In this document: piece by piece, positions 53,691 to 64,000 of the stretch | Layout of the letters: each line of letters starts with the position of its first letter | Numbering within the stretch: position 1 is the stretch's first letter | Source: Argyresthia goedartella | Taxonomy: Eukaryota; Arthropoda; Insecta; Lepidoptera; Argyresthiidae | Assembly (NCBI GenBank): GCA_949825045.1 | Contig: OX463808.1 | Location: 26,783,674 to 26,847,673, forward strand | Length of the DNA stretch: 64,000 nucleotides | Direction of reading: 5' to 3' | Made by a program: the position numbers and the translations under genes | Notes under the pieces: generated by a model | What the model was told of the DNA's origin: nothing | Databases searched by the model: none | Seen by the model: only the letters and a program-made list of their open reading frames with translations

Positions 53691-55059
53691 GCAAATTATG
53701 GTTATAATATTTACGGGAAATCATTATGAACAGAGACAGAAATTGTCATAATTAAGTTGTAATCGTAGCAAAAGAGGAGAATCTCATTTCATTATAATGT
53801 TAGAGTAAGTTTGTATAAATGAATCAAAATGCTGTAAATACGGCTCTACTATCCAGTAGATAATGGTCTAAGTAGGTTTTTTGTTTCAACATAACAGTTT
53901 TCTCCTTAGAAATTCCTAGGAACTAAATTTCCGAATGCCCTTAGCAAAGATCCGTCAAAGGCAATCTAAGTAATAAACCAGTTTCTCTAATCGTTTTGAA
54001 TTGAAGTAGATCTTAATTTCTTAAATAAACGAAGCGCTCTACTATGTTTCTGGTTTTATTATATTTAATATATTCATAAGGTCCATTATAAAGTTTTAGA
54101 ACAGTGGGGATTGTATTGTCATTCTCAGTATTTCAAATATCACGCCGGTATCACAGAAATAAATAGATAATTAACGGGTTTTACTACATAAATGCAATCA
54201 CCACTGTTCTTAACTATGTTCCACTCGATAGACGAAGTTACCAGTTTACACTTGATAGAATTTTCACGAAGGGTAGGTCAACTTAAAGTCTAGACCAGCA
54301 GCATATTAGAAGAGGTGGGCAGAGCTTTACCGCATCTAAAAAACAAGCATAAATGACGTAGTCACAATACCTTCTTGCTGAGCTTTACGGGGATTACGAA
54401 ACTAAGAAGTAGGCTAATTCTACATCTCCGAGTTACGTGGATTTGCCGTGCCGGTGGGACATTTAACGGTGAAAGTACGAAAGGAAATGTATCGTAAAAG
54501 TATTCATTTAATAGGACTATAATTAGACACCTTCTAGGCCTCATTGGACAGATCCTTGCAGTGTTGATGAGATTGATTGCTTGTTCTTACTACATAATTG
54601 GATAAAGATTAGATGATTAGAGTGCCAAGTACACTAATAGTTGTTAATTTGTTTCGATGGTAGAAATGAACAGAGAAGGTTGACGGTTCACGAGACCCTA
54701 GAGGTCAATCCAGTGTATCTCCGTGGCGGGGCGGTAGCGTCTCTGGGCACACATATTACACGCCATGTCTTTTGCGACGGACCATCGACCTTAGTTTGGC
54801 CAAACTAAACACTTGCCGTCAACAAAAAACTTAAACCATTGTTTAACACATGATTATAAAAATCGTTACCACAAAACTGATTTTAGCGTATTAGCAGGGA
54901 TAGGCATGGCTTATATTATGTGATCAATTTAGGCAACCGAGAAAGCTTTTTTAGTGAGTGTCTTGTTTGTCAAGATGGCGGAATTATTGACCAGCTGTTC
55001 TGCTGTGTTGGTTTTGTTTACGAAAAAGCGTTTTTTACTCCATTAAAGTCCAAGTTTTA
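53691..55059. other. No gene seen
   Basis: AT-rich. Short frames (for example 54362-54544 on the minus strand) have no recognisable motif. Confidence 0.4.
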
Positions 55060-55225
55060 TCGTGAGGAAACCTTTATATCTCCATAGGACATCGTGGGGA
55101 AACCACCTCAGTGGCTGCGATGGGCTATCCCCCTGTCATGCAAAATGGACTTAATTATCTAAAAGTGGGCACAACTGTGCCTCTGCCACCCCGTATCGAA
55201 AAAGCATAAAGCTATATATCATCCA
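55060..55225 (+). repeat. Interspersed repeat, copy C (GTGGGCACA...TGTGCCTCTG)
   Basis: TCGTGAGGAAACC and GTGGGCACAACTGTGCCTCTG, with the block GGCTGCGATGGGCTATCCCCC shared with copy A. Confidence 0.6.
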
Positions 55226-55833
55226 ATGATGATGAAATTTATGGTGGGCTACTGGGAGACAGCGTATACGTCGCGCGACACGTTATGAGCGGTGGCCTTG
55301 AATGCGCAGTAGTCACTTTTCAATAGCTTTACATATGCGCAGTAATTCCTGCTAACGTCGCCCAGCGCTCTAAACTTACTTATACTATGGGATGAAATTT
55401 GTACATCTGCTACCGGTGTGCCCATCTACTATAAAAACCATACTAGCCGCAAACCACAGCCATCTTGGGAGAAGTTTCATCTGCCTGAGATCTACTCAAC
55501 CATCCAGGGCGGTCGCTCAAGCTGGAGTTGGTGCAGGATTGAGGCCAGTTTGTGAAGGAGATAAGCCGGCTTTTCACTATGGGATGTAATGAATTATGTA
55601 TTAAGATGCAGGCAGATACACGAAGACAGAGGCGCCGGTGCCAGTGAGACTGGTAGCCAGTACTGGCCTCATGTCAATATAGCTAGACGGGTGCTCTATT
55701 CACCCCAGCACTCACAGACAGCGCTGGATCGGCTTGATTTTATAAGGCCAATACAAGGTTTTTACAAGGCCAACACCAAGCCAGCCAGCACTGGCCTCGG
55801 GTAAACCAAGCTTAACATCTCAAGTTGTAAAAT
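55226..55833. other. Unassigned sequence
   Basis: Short frames at 55392-55589 and 55589-55804 look like chance ORFs. CTATGGGATG occurs at 55386 and 55577. The end (55760-55800) has repeated CAAGGCCAA-type blocks. Confidence 0.35.
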
Positions 55834-55883
55834 TGCACTAGAAAGACTGTCAAGCAATATTGCTTGCCAGTCTTTCTAGTGCA
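55834..55883. repeat. 50-bp near-perfect palindrome
   Basis: Arms of 25 bases meet at CAAGCAAT/ATTGCTTG with a single mismatch (T opposite C in ACTGTCAAG/CTTGCCAGT). There is no loop, so it can form a cruciform but not a normal precursor hairpin with a large loop. Confidence 0.9.
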
Positions 55884-56129
55884 CACACATCCACTGGTAC
55901 TAAATACGCGGATTTAAATACTAGCTAGAGTCACATCTCTCGCACATCAATGTTTTTCGACACTGCAGGGCTCTGAACTAATCAAACGCATTCGATACAC
56001 TCCTTAATTTAATAACTAGACGATCATAGGACGGCTGTACCATCACAGCACTTAAAACATTTTTTGCGTTTCTCATTCGCCAAAATTCTTGGGGGGCGGG
56101 CCAATTAGCATCGCAATGTCGTAGTGTAA
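55884..56129. other. Unassigned sequence before the BEL/Pao 3 LTR region
   Basis: No gene. The start of the LTR of BEL/Pao 3 lies somewhere to the right, but I cannot place it exactly. Confidence 0.3.
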
Positions 56130-56676
56130 GTATACACTCACAAACCGGTACCCGGCGGCGTCTTCTGAAAAGCCCGTGGGGTACAACGCTGGGCCGCGTT
56201 GTTCCCCACTGGCTTTTCAGAATTTTAAACCGCCTGAAAAGCCAGAGCGGTACAGCGTGACGGCGTCAATTTCATGACTTAGCTTATAGTTAAAAACCGG
56301 AGCGCTACAGCGCAACAACGCGCCTATTTATTTCCTAATTTAGGTAATTAAAAATTTATAGTTCTTATAGATCAAGTTCATTCAAGTTACGGCCGTTTTT
56401 CTAATCCTCAGACAATCTTTTTAGTGTATTATACGGTGCACTGCCACCGTAGCAATAGTTATAATTGAGGTCACGCAGGTTGTCTGCTTTACCTATCAAC
56501 CATTAATTATTACCAGTTCACGTACGGACAGCAAGCACACCGTGTGGCTCATATCAATCCTAATATAGTTAATAATATATAACAACAATTGTTCTTTATC
56601 AATACAAGACTTTTATACATAATCAAATTTATCATTTATCAATCAATATCACGAGTGCACGGCCCGGAGCCGTACA
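56130..56676 (+). repeat. 5' LTR region of BEL/Pao 3 (5' limit uncertain)
   Basis: The 3' end GGCCCGGAGCCGTACA at 56661-56676 is followed by TCTTTTT and the primer site. The 5' limit may be near 56130 (TGTAAGTATACAC) but has no repeat partner in the window. It contains the hairpin at 56164-56221. Confidence 0.4.
56164..56221. repeat. 26-bp stem, 6-base loop inverted repeat
   Basis: TCTGAAAAGCCCGTGGGG...ACAACGC is inverted as GCGTTGTTCCCCACTGGC...CAGA around a loop TGGGCC, with two mismatches in 26 pairs. A third partial copy CCTGAAAAGCCAGAGCGGTACAGCG follows at 56232, and a fourth, weaker, GGAGCGCTACAGCGCAACAACG at 56297. Confidence 0.85.
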
Positions 56677-56683
56677 TCTTTTT

Positions 56684-56700
56684 TGGTCCTTCGAAACCGT
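56684..56700 (+). promoter_or_regulatory. Primer-binding site of BEL/Pao 3
   Basis: TGGTCCTTCGAAACCGT a few bases after the LTR end. The TGG would pair with a tRNA CCA end. TTTTGGTCCTTCG at this place is a common feature of BEL elements, as I recall. The tRNA is not identified. Confidence 0.6.
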
Positions 56701-57149
56701 CGCGTCGCGTGGAACATTTGACGTACTTTGGACCTCCGGCGTGAGAAAGACGCGCGTCATTTTTTGTGAAAACGAATAGTGACTGTGCGTGGACGGATCA
56801 GCATCAAGTGACTATCAAGGATTATTAAACTATCAGTGCGCGTTCGATTCAAGCAAGGAATCGAATCATTTTATCAATATAAAGCAAGTGCGACGAGCTA
56901 GCTCAAGCAAGGAGCTACTGTCAGTGGGGATAAGATCAAGAGATTCTCACTCCGGCACATCAGCATCATCAACGGCCCGGCTTAATCAAGGAGCGGCCGT
57001 CATCAGGGAGCGGAGACAACAAGGCGCCCTTTGCAGCTACTCAATCAAGGAGCAGCCGACGAGGAGCGAATATAGCAGGATTTTTGTATCATATTATCTC
57101 GTCAGCTCAAGTAAGAGATTTGCAATTTTAACTCTTATTAGCAAGCAAC
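56701..57149 (+). other. BEL/Pao 3 leader with a short repeated motif
   Basis: Contains an open frame 56789-57211 that I do not believe is coding. It repeats the motif CAAG(CA)AGGAGC/CAATCAAGGAGC at 56847, 56905, 56987, 57045 and weaker at 57008 and 57105. Could be packaging or structural RNA. Confidence 0.45.
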
Positions 57150-58720
57150 ATGGCCGCGAAAACCATGAACCTTATCATCAAGCAGCAGGAATTAGAGGGA
57201 GCGATGGATAAGCTTCTCGAAAACTTCAAAAAGGACGGTCGCGATAGGAAAACTCCTTCTTATCTAAAAAAGCGCGTTAACACTTTATCTGACTTTTGGA
57301 ATGAATTCCAAGTAAATCACATTACTATTTGTGGTAAAACCGAAAAAAGCCATCAATATTTTACGGAAAATTACTACGAAGGAGTCTTATCTTCTAAATA
57401 GATATCTTGGAAAATTATCAAGAATTACAAGCAGACGTTGTGAAGCAAGTTGTACCAGCGGCCGTGGGGGGAGAGAAAAATCAAGATCAGTCCGGCGAGC
57501 CGATAATATCAACCGGAACCAACAGCAAGGCGGATGAGACGCTGCGAAAGCAAGCAAGTAACTTCCGAGCATTCCAGCGCACTGTCTCCAACATCAATCT
57601 GGAGACGGTATCAGAAAAGTGGGAATTGGAAGATCTGCTTCGGATCATCGGCGAGCGTTGGAAAGTTATCGACAAAGTTCACTGGGAGTTAGATAGTGAA
57701 CTTGAGGGCATAGATCAAGACTATGAGAGGACTTTCACAAAAACGGAAACGATCTACAATAACCTCAAAAGAGCAATCAACAGCAAACTGTGGTCGATGG
57801 TGCACCGCGAGAAATCAACCCCGAAGATAGACATCCCAACATTCAGCGGTCAATTTTATCAATGGATACCGTTTAAAGATCTGTTCTCGGAAGCGATACA
57901 CAATAATCCATCACTAAGCAATGCACAAAAAATGCAGTATCTCAGAAGCAAGCTGAGAGACGAGCCGGAGAGATTAGTCTCACATCTCCAGATAAGCTCG
58001 AAAAATTATGCAACCTGTTGGGACATTTTAACTACAAGATATGATAACAAAAAGAAAATTGTCAACTCTCATGTCAAAATTTTAATGAGTTTGCCAGTCA
58101 TACAGCAAGCTTCAGTTCATGCTATCAAGCGCATGCATGACACAACGGTCGAGTGTATAAATGCCGTAAAAAACCTGGGTGGTGACATAGCCAACGACAT
58201 TTTACTTGTATTTATATTGTCAGAAAAGTTGGAATCAGATACGCATGATGACTACATCAATTACATCAAGGCCCCAAGGGAAATGCCATCACTCAAAGAG
58301 TTTCTGGAGTTCCTGGAAGGAAAGTTCACCAACCTAGAATTCTCCCGAAGAAAGCAAGAATACCCTTCGCAGAAACAAAGTCATAATCAAGGACATCAAT
58401 CAAAACCAAAATATCAAAATCAAAAATACGATCAAGTTAACAAGCAAGCTTTTAGCAGCAGTCGAGTGCCTACAGTTTCGCAACATGGGAAGCAGCGCTC
58501 TCAATATAATCTAGAACAGTTCAAATGTCCACTTTGTAAAAATAATGAGCATGGAATTTATTTTGCAAGAATTATTTAGAGATGACGCCGCAAAAGAAAC
58601 GCAGTTTGGTACAAAAACTAAATTTATGCCATAATTGCCTTTACGACAATGGAGGTAAAGCATGTTTCTCTGAAAAGCGATGCCAAACTTGCCGTGGGTT
58701 TCATAATAGCACTCTTTGAG
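57150..58720 (+). pseudogene. gag: BEL/Pao 3 gag (DUF1759 capsid and zinc knuckle)
   Basis: The ATG at 57150 opens MAAKTMNLIIKQQELEGAMDKL...RVNTLSDFWNEF. A frame break near 57395 leads into 57407-58579 with a helical start, IDIPTFSGQFYQWIPFKDLFSEAIH, the DUF1759 capsid block LISSK-type QISSKNYATCWDILTTRYD, and the C-terminal Gln/Tyr-rich segment. The first zinc knuckle CPLCKNNEHGIYF lies at about 58530, interrupted by a frameshift. The next frame continues with CHNCLYDNGGKACFSEKRCQTC (second knuckle), with a TGA at about 58720. Gag packages the RNA. Two indels and one stop disable it. Confidence 0.8.
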
Positions 58721-61536
58721 AAGCATTCAAGCAAGCCAACAATTCGTCATCCGGCCCTACAAATTATCAATCACAGCCAGGGAAGAGTAACACGCATGTA
58801 TCATTGCAACGAGAAGTTCCTGAAGTCTTGTTGACCACAGCGATGTTACAAATTCAAGGATCGGACGGGAGATATCACATCATGCGAACCCTTCTCGACC
58901 AGGGCTCACAAACATCCCTTATCACGGAAAATGCAGCTCAACGTTTAGGCTTGCTACGTCAGAGATGCAAAGGGGTGATATCAGGAGTTGGAGTTAAAGA
59001 AAGCAACTGCAAGGGGATGATGAGCATATCATGCAAAGCCATCAACAGCGACTACACCTTTGATTCGGAAGTGCATATAATGAAAACTCTCATCAACAAT
59101 CTGCCTAGTTTTACATTCACCAAGCCGGCGGTGTGGTCACATATCAACAACATCAGTTTAGCAGATCCGGAATTTCACATCAGTCGCCCGGTAGACATCT
59201 TATTCGGGGCGGAAGTATACTCTCATATTATCATGGAAGGTATATATCGAACCGATCAAGGCCAACCCATAGCTCAGCAGACTCGCTTGGGGTGGATTTT
59301 ATGCGGAAACGTCCAAACGTTTCATTGTAACGTCGTCCTAAATAACATCGAGGACATTCAGAAATTCTGGGAAGTAGAAGACTTCACGGAGTCATCAAGT
59401 TTATCAGCAAATGATCAGCAGTGCGTCGACTTCTACAAGTCTACCACCATATGCCGGGAGGCTGGAAAATATGAAGTTCGGCTCCCCCTAAAACCGAACT
59501 TTGAAGAGAAGCTAGGCTCATCAAAATCAAAATCAATTGCCCAATTTCGGAGTCTCGAAAGCAAATTCTATCGAAATCAAAATATAGCAAAAGATTATAA
59601 ATTATTTATTTCAGAATACCTATCACTAGGTCATATGAAGCCAGCAGTAGGTAGTGATAAATTGGATTATTACCTACCGCACCATCACGTAACGCGAGCC
59701 GATTCGACGACTACAAAACTACGAGTTGTGTTTAATGCCAGCATGAAGACGTCATCAGGTCAAAGTTTGAATGATTTGATGGAGAGGGGCCCAAATTTGC
59801 AACAGGATTTGCAAGCAATGATTATCAAGTGGCGTCAGTACGAGTTTGCATACACCGCGGACATTGAGAAAATGTACCGTCAGATTTGGGTCAACGAGCA
59901 AGATCAAAAATATCAGAAAATCATTTGGAGAGCGTCCCCGTCAGCAAGCATACAGGAATATGCTCTCTCCACAGTCACTTATGGTACAAAAGCAGCACCA
60001 TATTTGGCCATGATGACTCTAAAGCATTTAGCTCACGAGCAGGAACAGAGCAAACCAGAGAGTGTAGCAGCAAACGTTCTCGAGGAAAACTTCTATATGG
60101 ATGACCTAATTCATGGCTCGCACTCGGTATCAGTGGCACTGGATCTCAAGGAGGAGTTGATGTCACTACTTAGGTCCGCAGGATTCAATTTAAGGAAATG
60201 GAGCTCAAACACGAAAGAGCTCCTAAAAAATGCTAGCTCCAATGAAAGCTTCGATTTCAAGCAGGCGGAATCAACGAAGACTTTGGGGTTATCTTGGAAC
60301 CCCCAGCATGATTATTTCACTTTTTTATCAAAAATTGACTCATCAACAGCAAAATATACCAAAAGGAATCTTCTGTCGGAAATATCGAAGTTATTCGACC
60401 CATTGGGGTGGTTATCACCGGTATCAACCAAACTCAAAATCCTGTTCCAATCTGTTTGGAAATCGGGGCTCCAGTGGGACGAGAAACTTTCGGAAGATAT
60501 AACAGCAGAGTGGATCATAATAAAATCAGATATCCATAATATCGACAAGATAAAACTTGTCATATGGTTGGGCACAAAAGAGCAAGATAAAATAGAATTA
60601 CATGGATTCTGCGACGCATCTATCAAAGCTTATGCGTGCGTTATTTATTGTAAAATCAAGAAAAACGGGGAGCAACAAGGTTCTATCGTGCTGGTAGTAG
60701 GGAAAGCAAGACTCGTCCTAGTGAGTAAAGAGGTGTCCTTACCAAGGCTAGAGCTTTTAAGTGCACTTCTACTAACAAGACTAATGGAGAAAGTTACGCA
60801 GTCTCTATCAAGTTACAATATCAAGACGTTTGGCTGGAGCGACTCAATGGTGGCCCTGAGTTGGATCAAGGGTGACCCCGGGAGATGGAAATCTTTTATC
60901 GCAAACAGGACTAAGCAAATAATCAAAGTAATGCCTGCAGCGTGCTGGCGTTACGTTAAATCAGCCGAAAATCCAGCAGATTGCGCCAGTAGAGGTGTAA
61001 CCGCCACACAACTTAACGAGCATTCCCTGTGGTGGAATGGACCGACGTGGCTAGCAAATTATCAAGCAGAGGAACAGGAGCAACCTGTATACGAGACACA
61101 GGAAGAAATCAAGAGTTCGGCGACACAGCACCAGGTCAATGCAGTCACTCAGCAAGATAGTGACGTCGTCAACTACCTGTTGATCTCCTACAGCTCGCTT
61201 ACAAAAGCCGTAAATGTACTAGCATGGGTACTACGGTTCATATCAAATAGCAAGAGTCAAAGTCCGAAAAAATCATACCTATCTGTCGCGGAATTAAATA
61301 AAGCAAAAACATTTATTATAAAATATTCTCAGCAAAAAGAATTCGGATCAGAAATAACTGAATTACAGCAAAAACAACTCGTGTCATCAAAAAGCAAGCT
61401 AATCAGTTTGAATCCATTTTTGGATAGCAAAGGCGTTCTTCGCGTTGGCGGACGATTGCGAAATGCATCAATCAGTGACGACATGAAATATCCGATTGTC
61501 ATACCTAAAGATTACCTTAAGATACCGCTTTACTGA
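58721..61536 (+). pseudogene. pol: BEL/Pao 3 protease, reverse transcriptase, RNase H
   Basis: A single frame of about 910 codons from 58804. Protease: RTLLDQGSQTSLITENAA (D-Q-G variant of the catalytic loop seen in many BEL elements). Then the bridging segment LADPEFHISRPVDILFGAEVY. RT: DYYLPHHHVTRADSTTTKLRVVFNAS, FAYTADIEKMYRQIW (motif A), TVTYGTKAAPYLAMM and ENFYMDDLIHGS (YMDD at about 60095). Connection: LFDPLGWLSPVSTKLKILFQ. RNase H: GFCDASIKAYACVIY, LPRLELLSALLLTRL, GWSDSMVALSWIKG and NPADCASRG, then WWNGPTWLANY. The frame continues into the integrase zinc region LNPFLDSKGVLRVGGRLRNA and stops (TGA at 61534-61536) after KIPLY. The catalytic residues all look intact. Confidence 0.9.
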
Positions 61537-62730
61537 GTTATTAATAGATCAAGCACACAAACGGAGGGGCGCGACTAACTTTGAGTTTCATCAGGCAACG
61601 ATATTGGATCATCAGTGGAATCAGGACCACGAAAAAATGGATTCGACTGTGCGTTAAATGCCGAAGACATGCACCTATCAAGCAGTATCAAATGATGGGA
61701 GATCTACCACAAGCAAGGTGTAACCCATCACGGCCTTTTGAACACACAGGCGTGGACTACACAGGTCATATAAAAATGCGATCCAGTACTGCACGCTCGA
61801 TCAGGACGACGAAAGGATACGTTGCAGTATTCGTATGTATGGCAACCAAGGCCGTTCATTTTGAATTGGTATCACCTGACTGCATCAGCATTTCTGGCCG
61901 CCCTGATGAGACTGTCGGCGCGCAGAGGAAAAGTTACCCACTTATATAGTGATAATGGGACGAACTTCACTCATAGCTACAGAATCCTTCAGCAAGAATA
62001 TGAGGAGTTAAAGCAGATATTCAATCAAAATTTTTTGAAGGAGGTTACTGAAATGGAGATTCAGTGGCATTTTACTGCTCCTGCATGGCCATCAGCAAAC
62101 GGTCTAATGGAGGCTGGAGTGAAAAGCCTCAAACATCATTTAAGAAGAGTCCTAGGAGAGCAAGTTTTGACATATGAAGAATTATCAACAGTACTAGCAG
62201 AAGTGGAGGCGTGCTTAAATTCAAGGCCGCTATGCCCATTATCAGAAAATCCGGATGACCTTGAATATTTGACCCCAGCACACTTCCTAACTGGTGGGCC
62301 AACACTATCAATATTTGAAACAGAACGATATAAGCGGACAAGATGGCAACTAGCACAAAAGGTGTTCCAAGATCTGTGGAAGCGTTGGAGGAGCGAATAT
62401 CTTGCGCAGTTGTCGGCAAGAAGCAAATGGATGAACTCACAAGCCAACATCAGGATCGGCGATGTGGTGTTGATTCACGATGATAATGTACCAACCGGAA
62501 AGTGGGCTATGGGGCGCGTCGTCGAGTTACATAGTGGAAAGGATTCGTTGGTGAGAGTCGTCACATTAAAAACCAAGAATGGGTATATGAAGCGGCCGAT
62601 TATAAAGTTATCGGTATTACCAACAGGCAACGATTCCGATTCGAATCAAGTTTCGCAATCCACCACTATCAACAAAACTACCAACTGTCTCACATATCAA
62701 AATAAACCAATCAAGCAAAAGGGGTGTAGT
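61537..62730 (+). pseudogene. BEL/Pao 3 integrase and DUF5641 domain
   Basis: After the stop at 61536 the H2C2 region reads on in two frames. One gives SFIRQRYWIISGI...CVKCRRHAP and PFEHTGVDYTGHI (first catalytic Asp), with VAVFVCMATKAVHFELVSP. A frameshift near 61870 moves to the frame of 61822, with LYSDNGTNFTHS (second Asp) and WPSANGLMEAGVKSLKHHLRRV (Glu). The DUF5641-type end is LTPAHFLTGGPTL, WKRWRSEYLAQLSARSKWM and GRVVELHSGKDSLVRVVTLKT. Then a linker GNDSDSNQVSQSTT continues without a stop into the envelope-like part. Confidence 0.85.
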
Positions 62731-63889
62731 TTCGTATCATTGGCAATGGCATTAATGACTTTCATGACACTGATATCTAGTTCCCAGTGTATGATTAATG
62801 TCACCAAATTAAGATATCAGCAAGGACTTTATTTGGACAAGGTTTCGAACATGCAACTTATCACAGAAGACTGGAAAATCATCATGTACTACGATTTACA
62901 ACCGTATTGGGAAGGCACTAAAGCATTAAATTCCTACCAAGATCATTTGAAACAAGCATGTGCACTATATCAAGCAGACAGGGATTCCCGCTATGACGTA
63001 GTAATACTCCAATTACTACACGGATTCACCGAACTGCAATACTACAATGAGCTTCTCCTGACGCAGCACCCCGGCGGCGCCGGCACGCGCGCGACACTAC
63101 CTAGACAGCAACGCGGGCTTATTAATGGTGTCGGGTATCTTACAAATACACTGTTCGGAGTATTGGATGACCGGTTCGCACAACAATATCAGCAAGATAT
63201 TGAATTAATTCGAAATAATCAAAATCATTTATTCGCAATGTGGAAGAATCAAACATCAGTTATCGAAGCAAAATATAGCGTTTTGAGTCGCTTAGAAGAA
63301 GTAATGGAGAAGCAACATAAGCACATCAATAAGCATATAAATCAAATCAATAATAAATTAGGCAAAATGGATATAGAACTCCAAAATGTCGAGCGAAGCC
63401 GAGAGCTATGGTTATCGCTCTCTATAGCAAACAACTTCTTATCAAACTTAAAAGCCATTCAAGAACAATTGTTGGACATCACCACAAATGTTTACAAGGG
63501 GAAAACTATCATTCATCTATTGCCACCCGATCAGCTTCACCAACAGTTGACGATTATATCTGGCCACTTATCGTTAGACACGACTTTGCCCGCTGGAAAG
63601 AATCAAATTTGAGACAAATATATCAACTACTCTCTGTCAAAACAAAAATGATGAAAAATATCTCATAATGGAAATAAAAATCCCATTACTTAATAGAGAT
63701 ACCTACGAAATATTTAAAAGCATATCAGTCCCACAGAAAATCAAACAAAAAATGGTCAATGTCATACCAATATCAGAATACCTAGTAATAAACTTAAAGA
63801 AAGACGCCTACTTATCAATCTCCGAAGTAGATGTCAAAGAATGTCAAAAGAATGAAACGCAAGGTCCTTCTTGTCCATGGCGTGGCTGA
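62731..63889 (+). pseudogene. Envelope-like (baculovirus F / gypsy-env type) protein, broken
   Basis: In frame with the integrase. A hydrophobic segment LAMALMTFMTLISSSQC (about 62735-62790) looks like a signal peptide. An ectodomain with Tyr/Gln-rich sequence and Cys follows. RQQR at 63103-63114 is a furin-type site followed directly by GLINGVGYLTNTLFGVLDD, a hydrophobic fusion-peptide-like stretch. Then comes a long heptad region (QNHLFAMWKNQTSVIEAKYS... to ...IQEQLLDI) typical of class-I-like F ectodomains, and after frame breaks near 63570-63667 a segment MEIKIPLLNRDTYEIFKSISVP. This pattern is known from F proteins of baculoviruses and env proteins of insect errantiviruses. The C-terminal anchor is missing, since the sequence changes to a LINE ORF1 at about 63850. 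At least two frame breaks, so it is not a functional gene here. Confidence 0.75.
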
Positions 63890-64000
63890 GGAACCGGATG
63901 AACAGCCTGTTGCTGTACTGTCTGCAGTTCTGTCTGGCCGCTTGAAGTCCTCCGATGAATGTCTTGGAGATGTGAAAGTGGTGCACCGCTTGGGGGCGAA
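63852..64000 (+). CDS. LINE ORF1 N-terminus, continues beyond the window
   Basis: An ATG at 63852 opens MKRKVLLVHGVAEEPDEQPVAVLSAVLSGRLKSSDECLGDVKVVHRLGA and is still open at the window end. A conserved VHG(V/I)-x-E start followed by hydrophobic strands and HRLG is characteristic of the RRM-like part of ORF1 proteins in insect LINEs. The junction with envelope sequence lies at about 63845. Alternative: this could be the 3' part of an ORF1 whose upstream end is absent. Confidence 0.45.
   Translation, partial: MKRKVLLVHGVAEEPDEQPVAVLSAVLSGRLKSSDECLGDVKVVHRLGA

Larger units (their letters stand above)
56130..63850 (+). mobile_element. BEL/Pao LTR retrotransposon 3 with envelope-like gene
   Basis: Plus strand: 5' LTR ending at 56676, primer site, leader, gag (57150-58720), protease/RT/RNase H (58804-61536), integrase (61537-62700), then in the same frame an envelope-like protein (62740-63850). 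The 3' LTR is not in the window, because another LINE ORF1 begins near 63850. The LTR 5' boundary was not determined. The pol frame is long and little damaged, so this is probably the youngest of the three BEL/Pao copies. Confidence 0.8.

Noticed and set aside
56789..57211. 140-codon open frame in the BEL/Pao 3 leader
   Set aside because: Lies in the untranslated leader, Ser/Arg-rich from repeated short motifs, and overlaps the start of gag in another frame.

Overview
The window looks like a piece of an insect nuclear genome, most probably a moth or butterfly (Lepidoptera). It is AT-rich and has a spliced gene fragment at the left edge. It is packed with BEL/Pao, Ty3/gypsy, CR1/Jockey-like and RTE-like retroelements, a piggyBac-like transposon, Tc1/mariner-like debris and short repeats of kinds I associate with lepidopteran genomes. 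Apart from the first 620 bases I see no convincing host gene. Almost every coding stretch belongs to a mobile element, and almost all are broken by stops, frameshifts, truncation or later insertions.

Left part (1-18.7 kb): the last two exons of an unknown gene (1-620); a fragment of an A32-like DNA-packaging ATPase from a Polinton/adintovirus-type element (1065-1517); a plus-strand CR1-like LINE (about 1690-3744); a minus-strand BEL/Pao element lacking its integrase end (3745-9232); a LINE fragment (about 10340-10693); and a minus-strand CR1-like LINE (10694-18620) split by a 4.8 kb non-coding LTR element (13397-18154) flanked by a GAATGT duplication.

Middle (18.7-40.4 kb): a Ty3/gypsy element with both LTRs (18668-26500) carrying a nested Jockey/CR1-like LINE (23560-25375). 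Then comes a graveyard of LINE 3' ends, an RT fragment, a mariner-like transposase split by a 2.5 kb insertion that carries an unrecognised Cys-rich ORF, a tyrosine-recombinase fragment, a degraded CR1 and a LINE-like element that has only ORF1.

Right part (40.4-64 kb): a second BEL/Pao element, complete in outline (40668-48661, TTACT duplication, tRNA-Arg-type primer site). It contains two insertions: an RTE 3' fragment and a TA-flanked 1.37 kb element with AATAGGGA subterminal repeats. Next is a piggyBac-like element (49302-52096, TTAA duplication, 13-bp inverted ends) sitting inside an older hairpin-ended repeat; then several kilobases of SINE and repeat debris with two striking inverted repeats; and finally a plus-strand BEL/Pao element (about 56.1 kb onward) whose integrase reading frame runs into an envelope-like protein with a furin-type site. 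That element is cut off near 63850 by another LINE ORF1 that leaves the window.

The genes do not form a pathway. What connects them is nesting: the layers of insertion give a relative history of transposition at one locus. The most noteworthy items are the envelope-bearing BEL/Pao element, the packaging-ATPase fragment, the two non-standard DNA elements with subterminal repeats (30145-32650 and 44563-45930), the ORF1-only LINE and the near-perfect palindromes at 55.8 and 56.2 kb. All family names rest on motif recognition by eye, with no database search.
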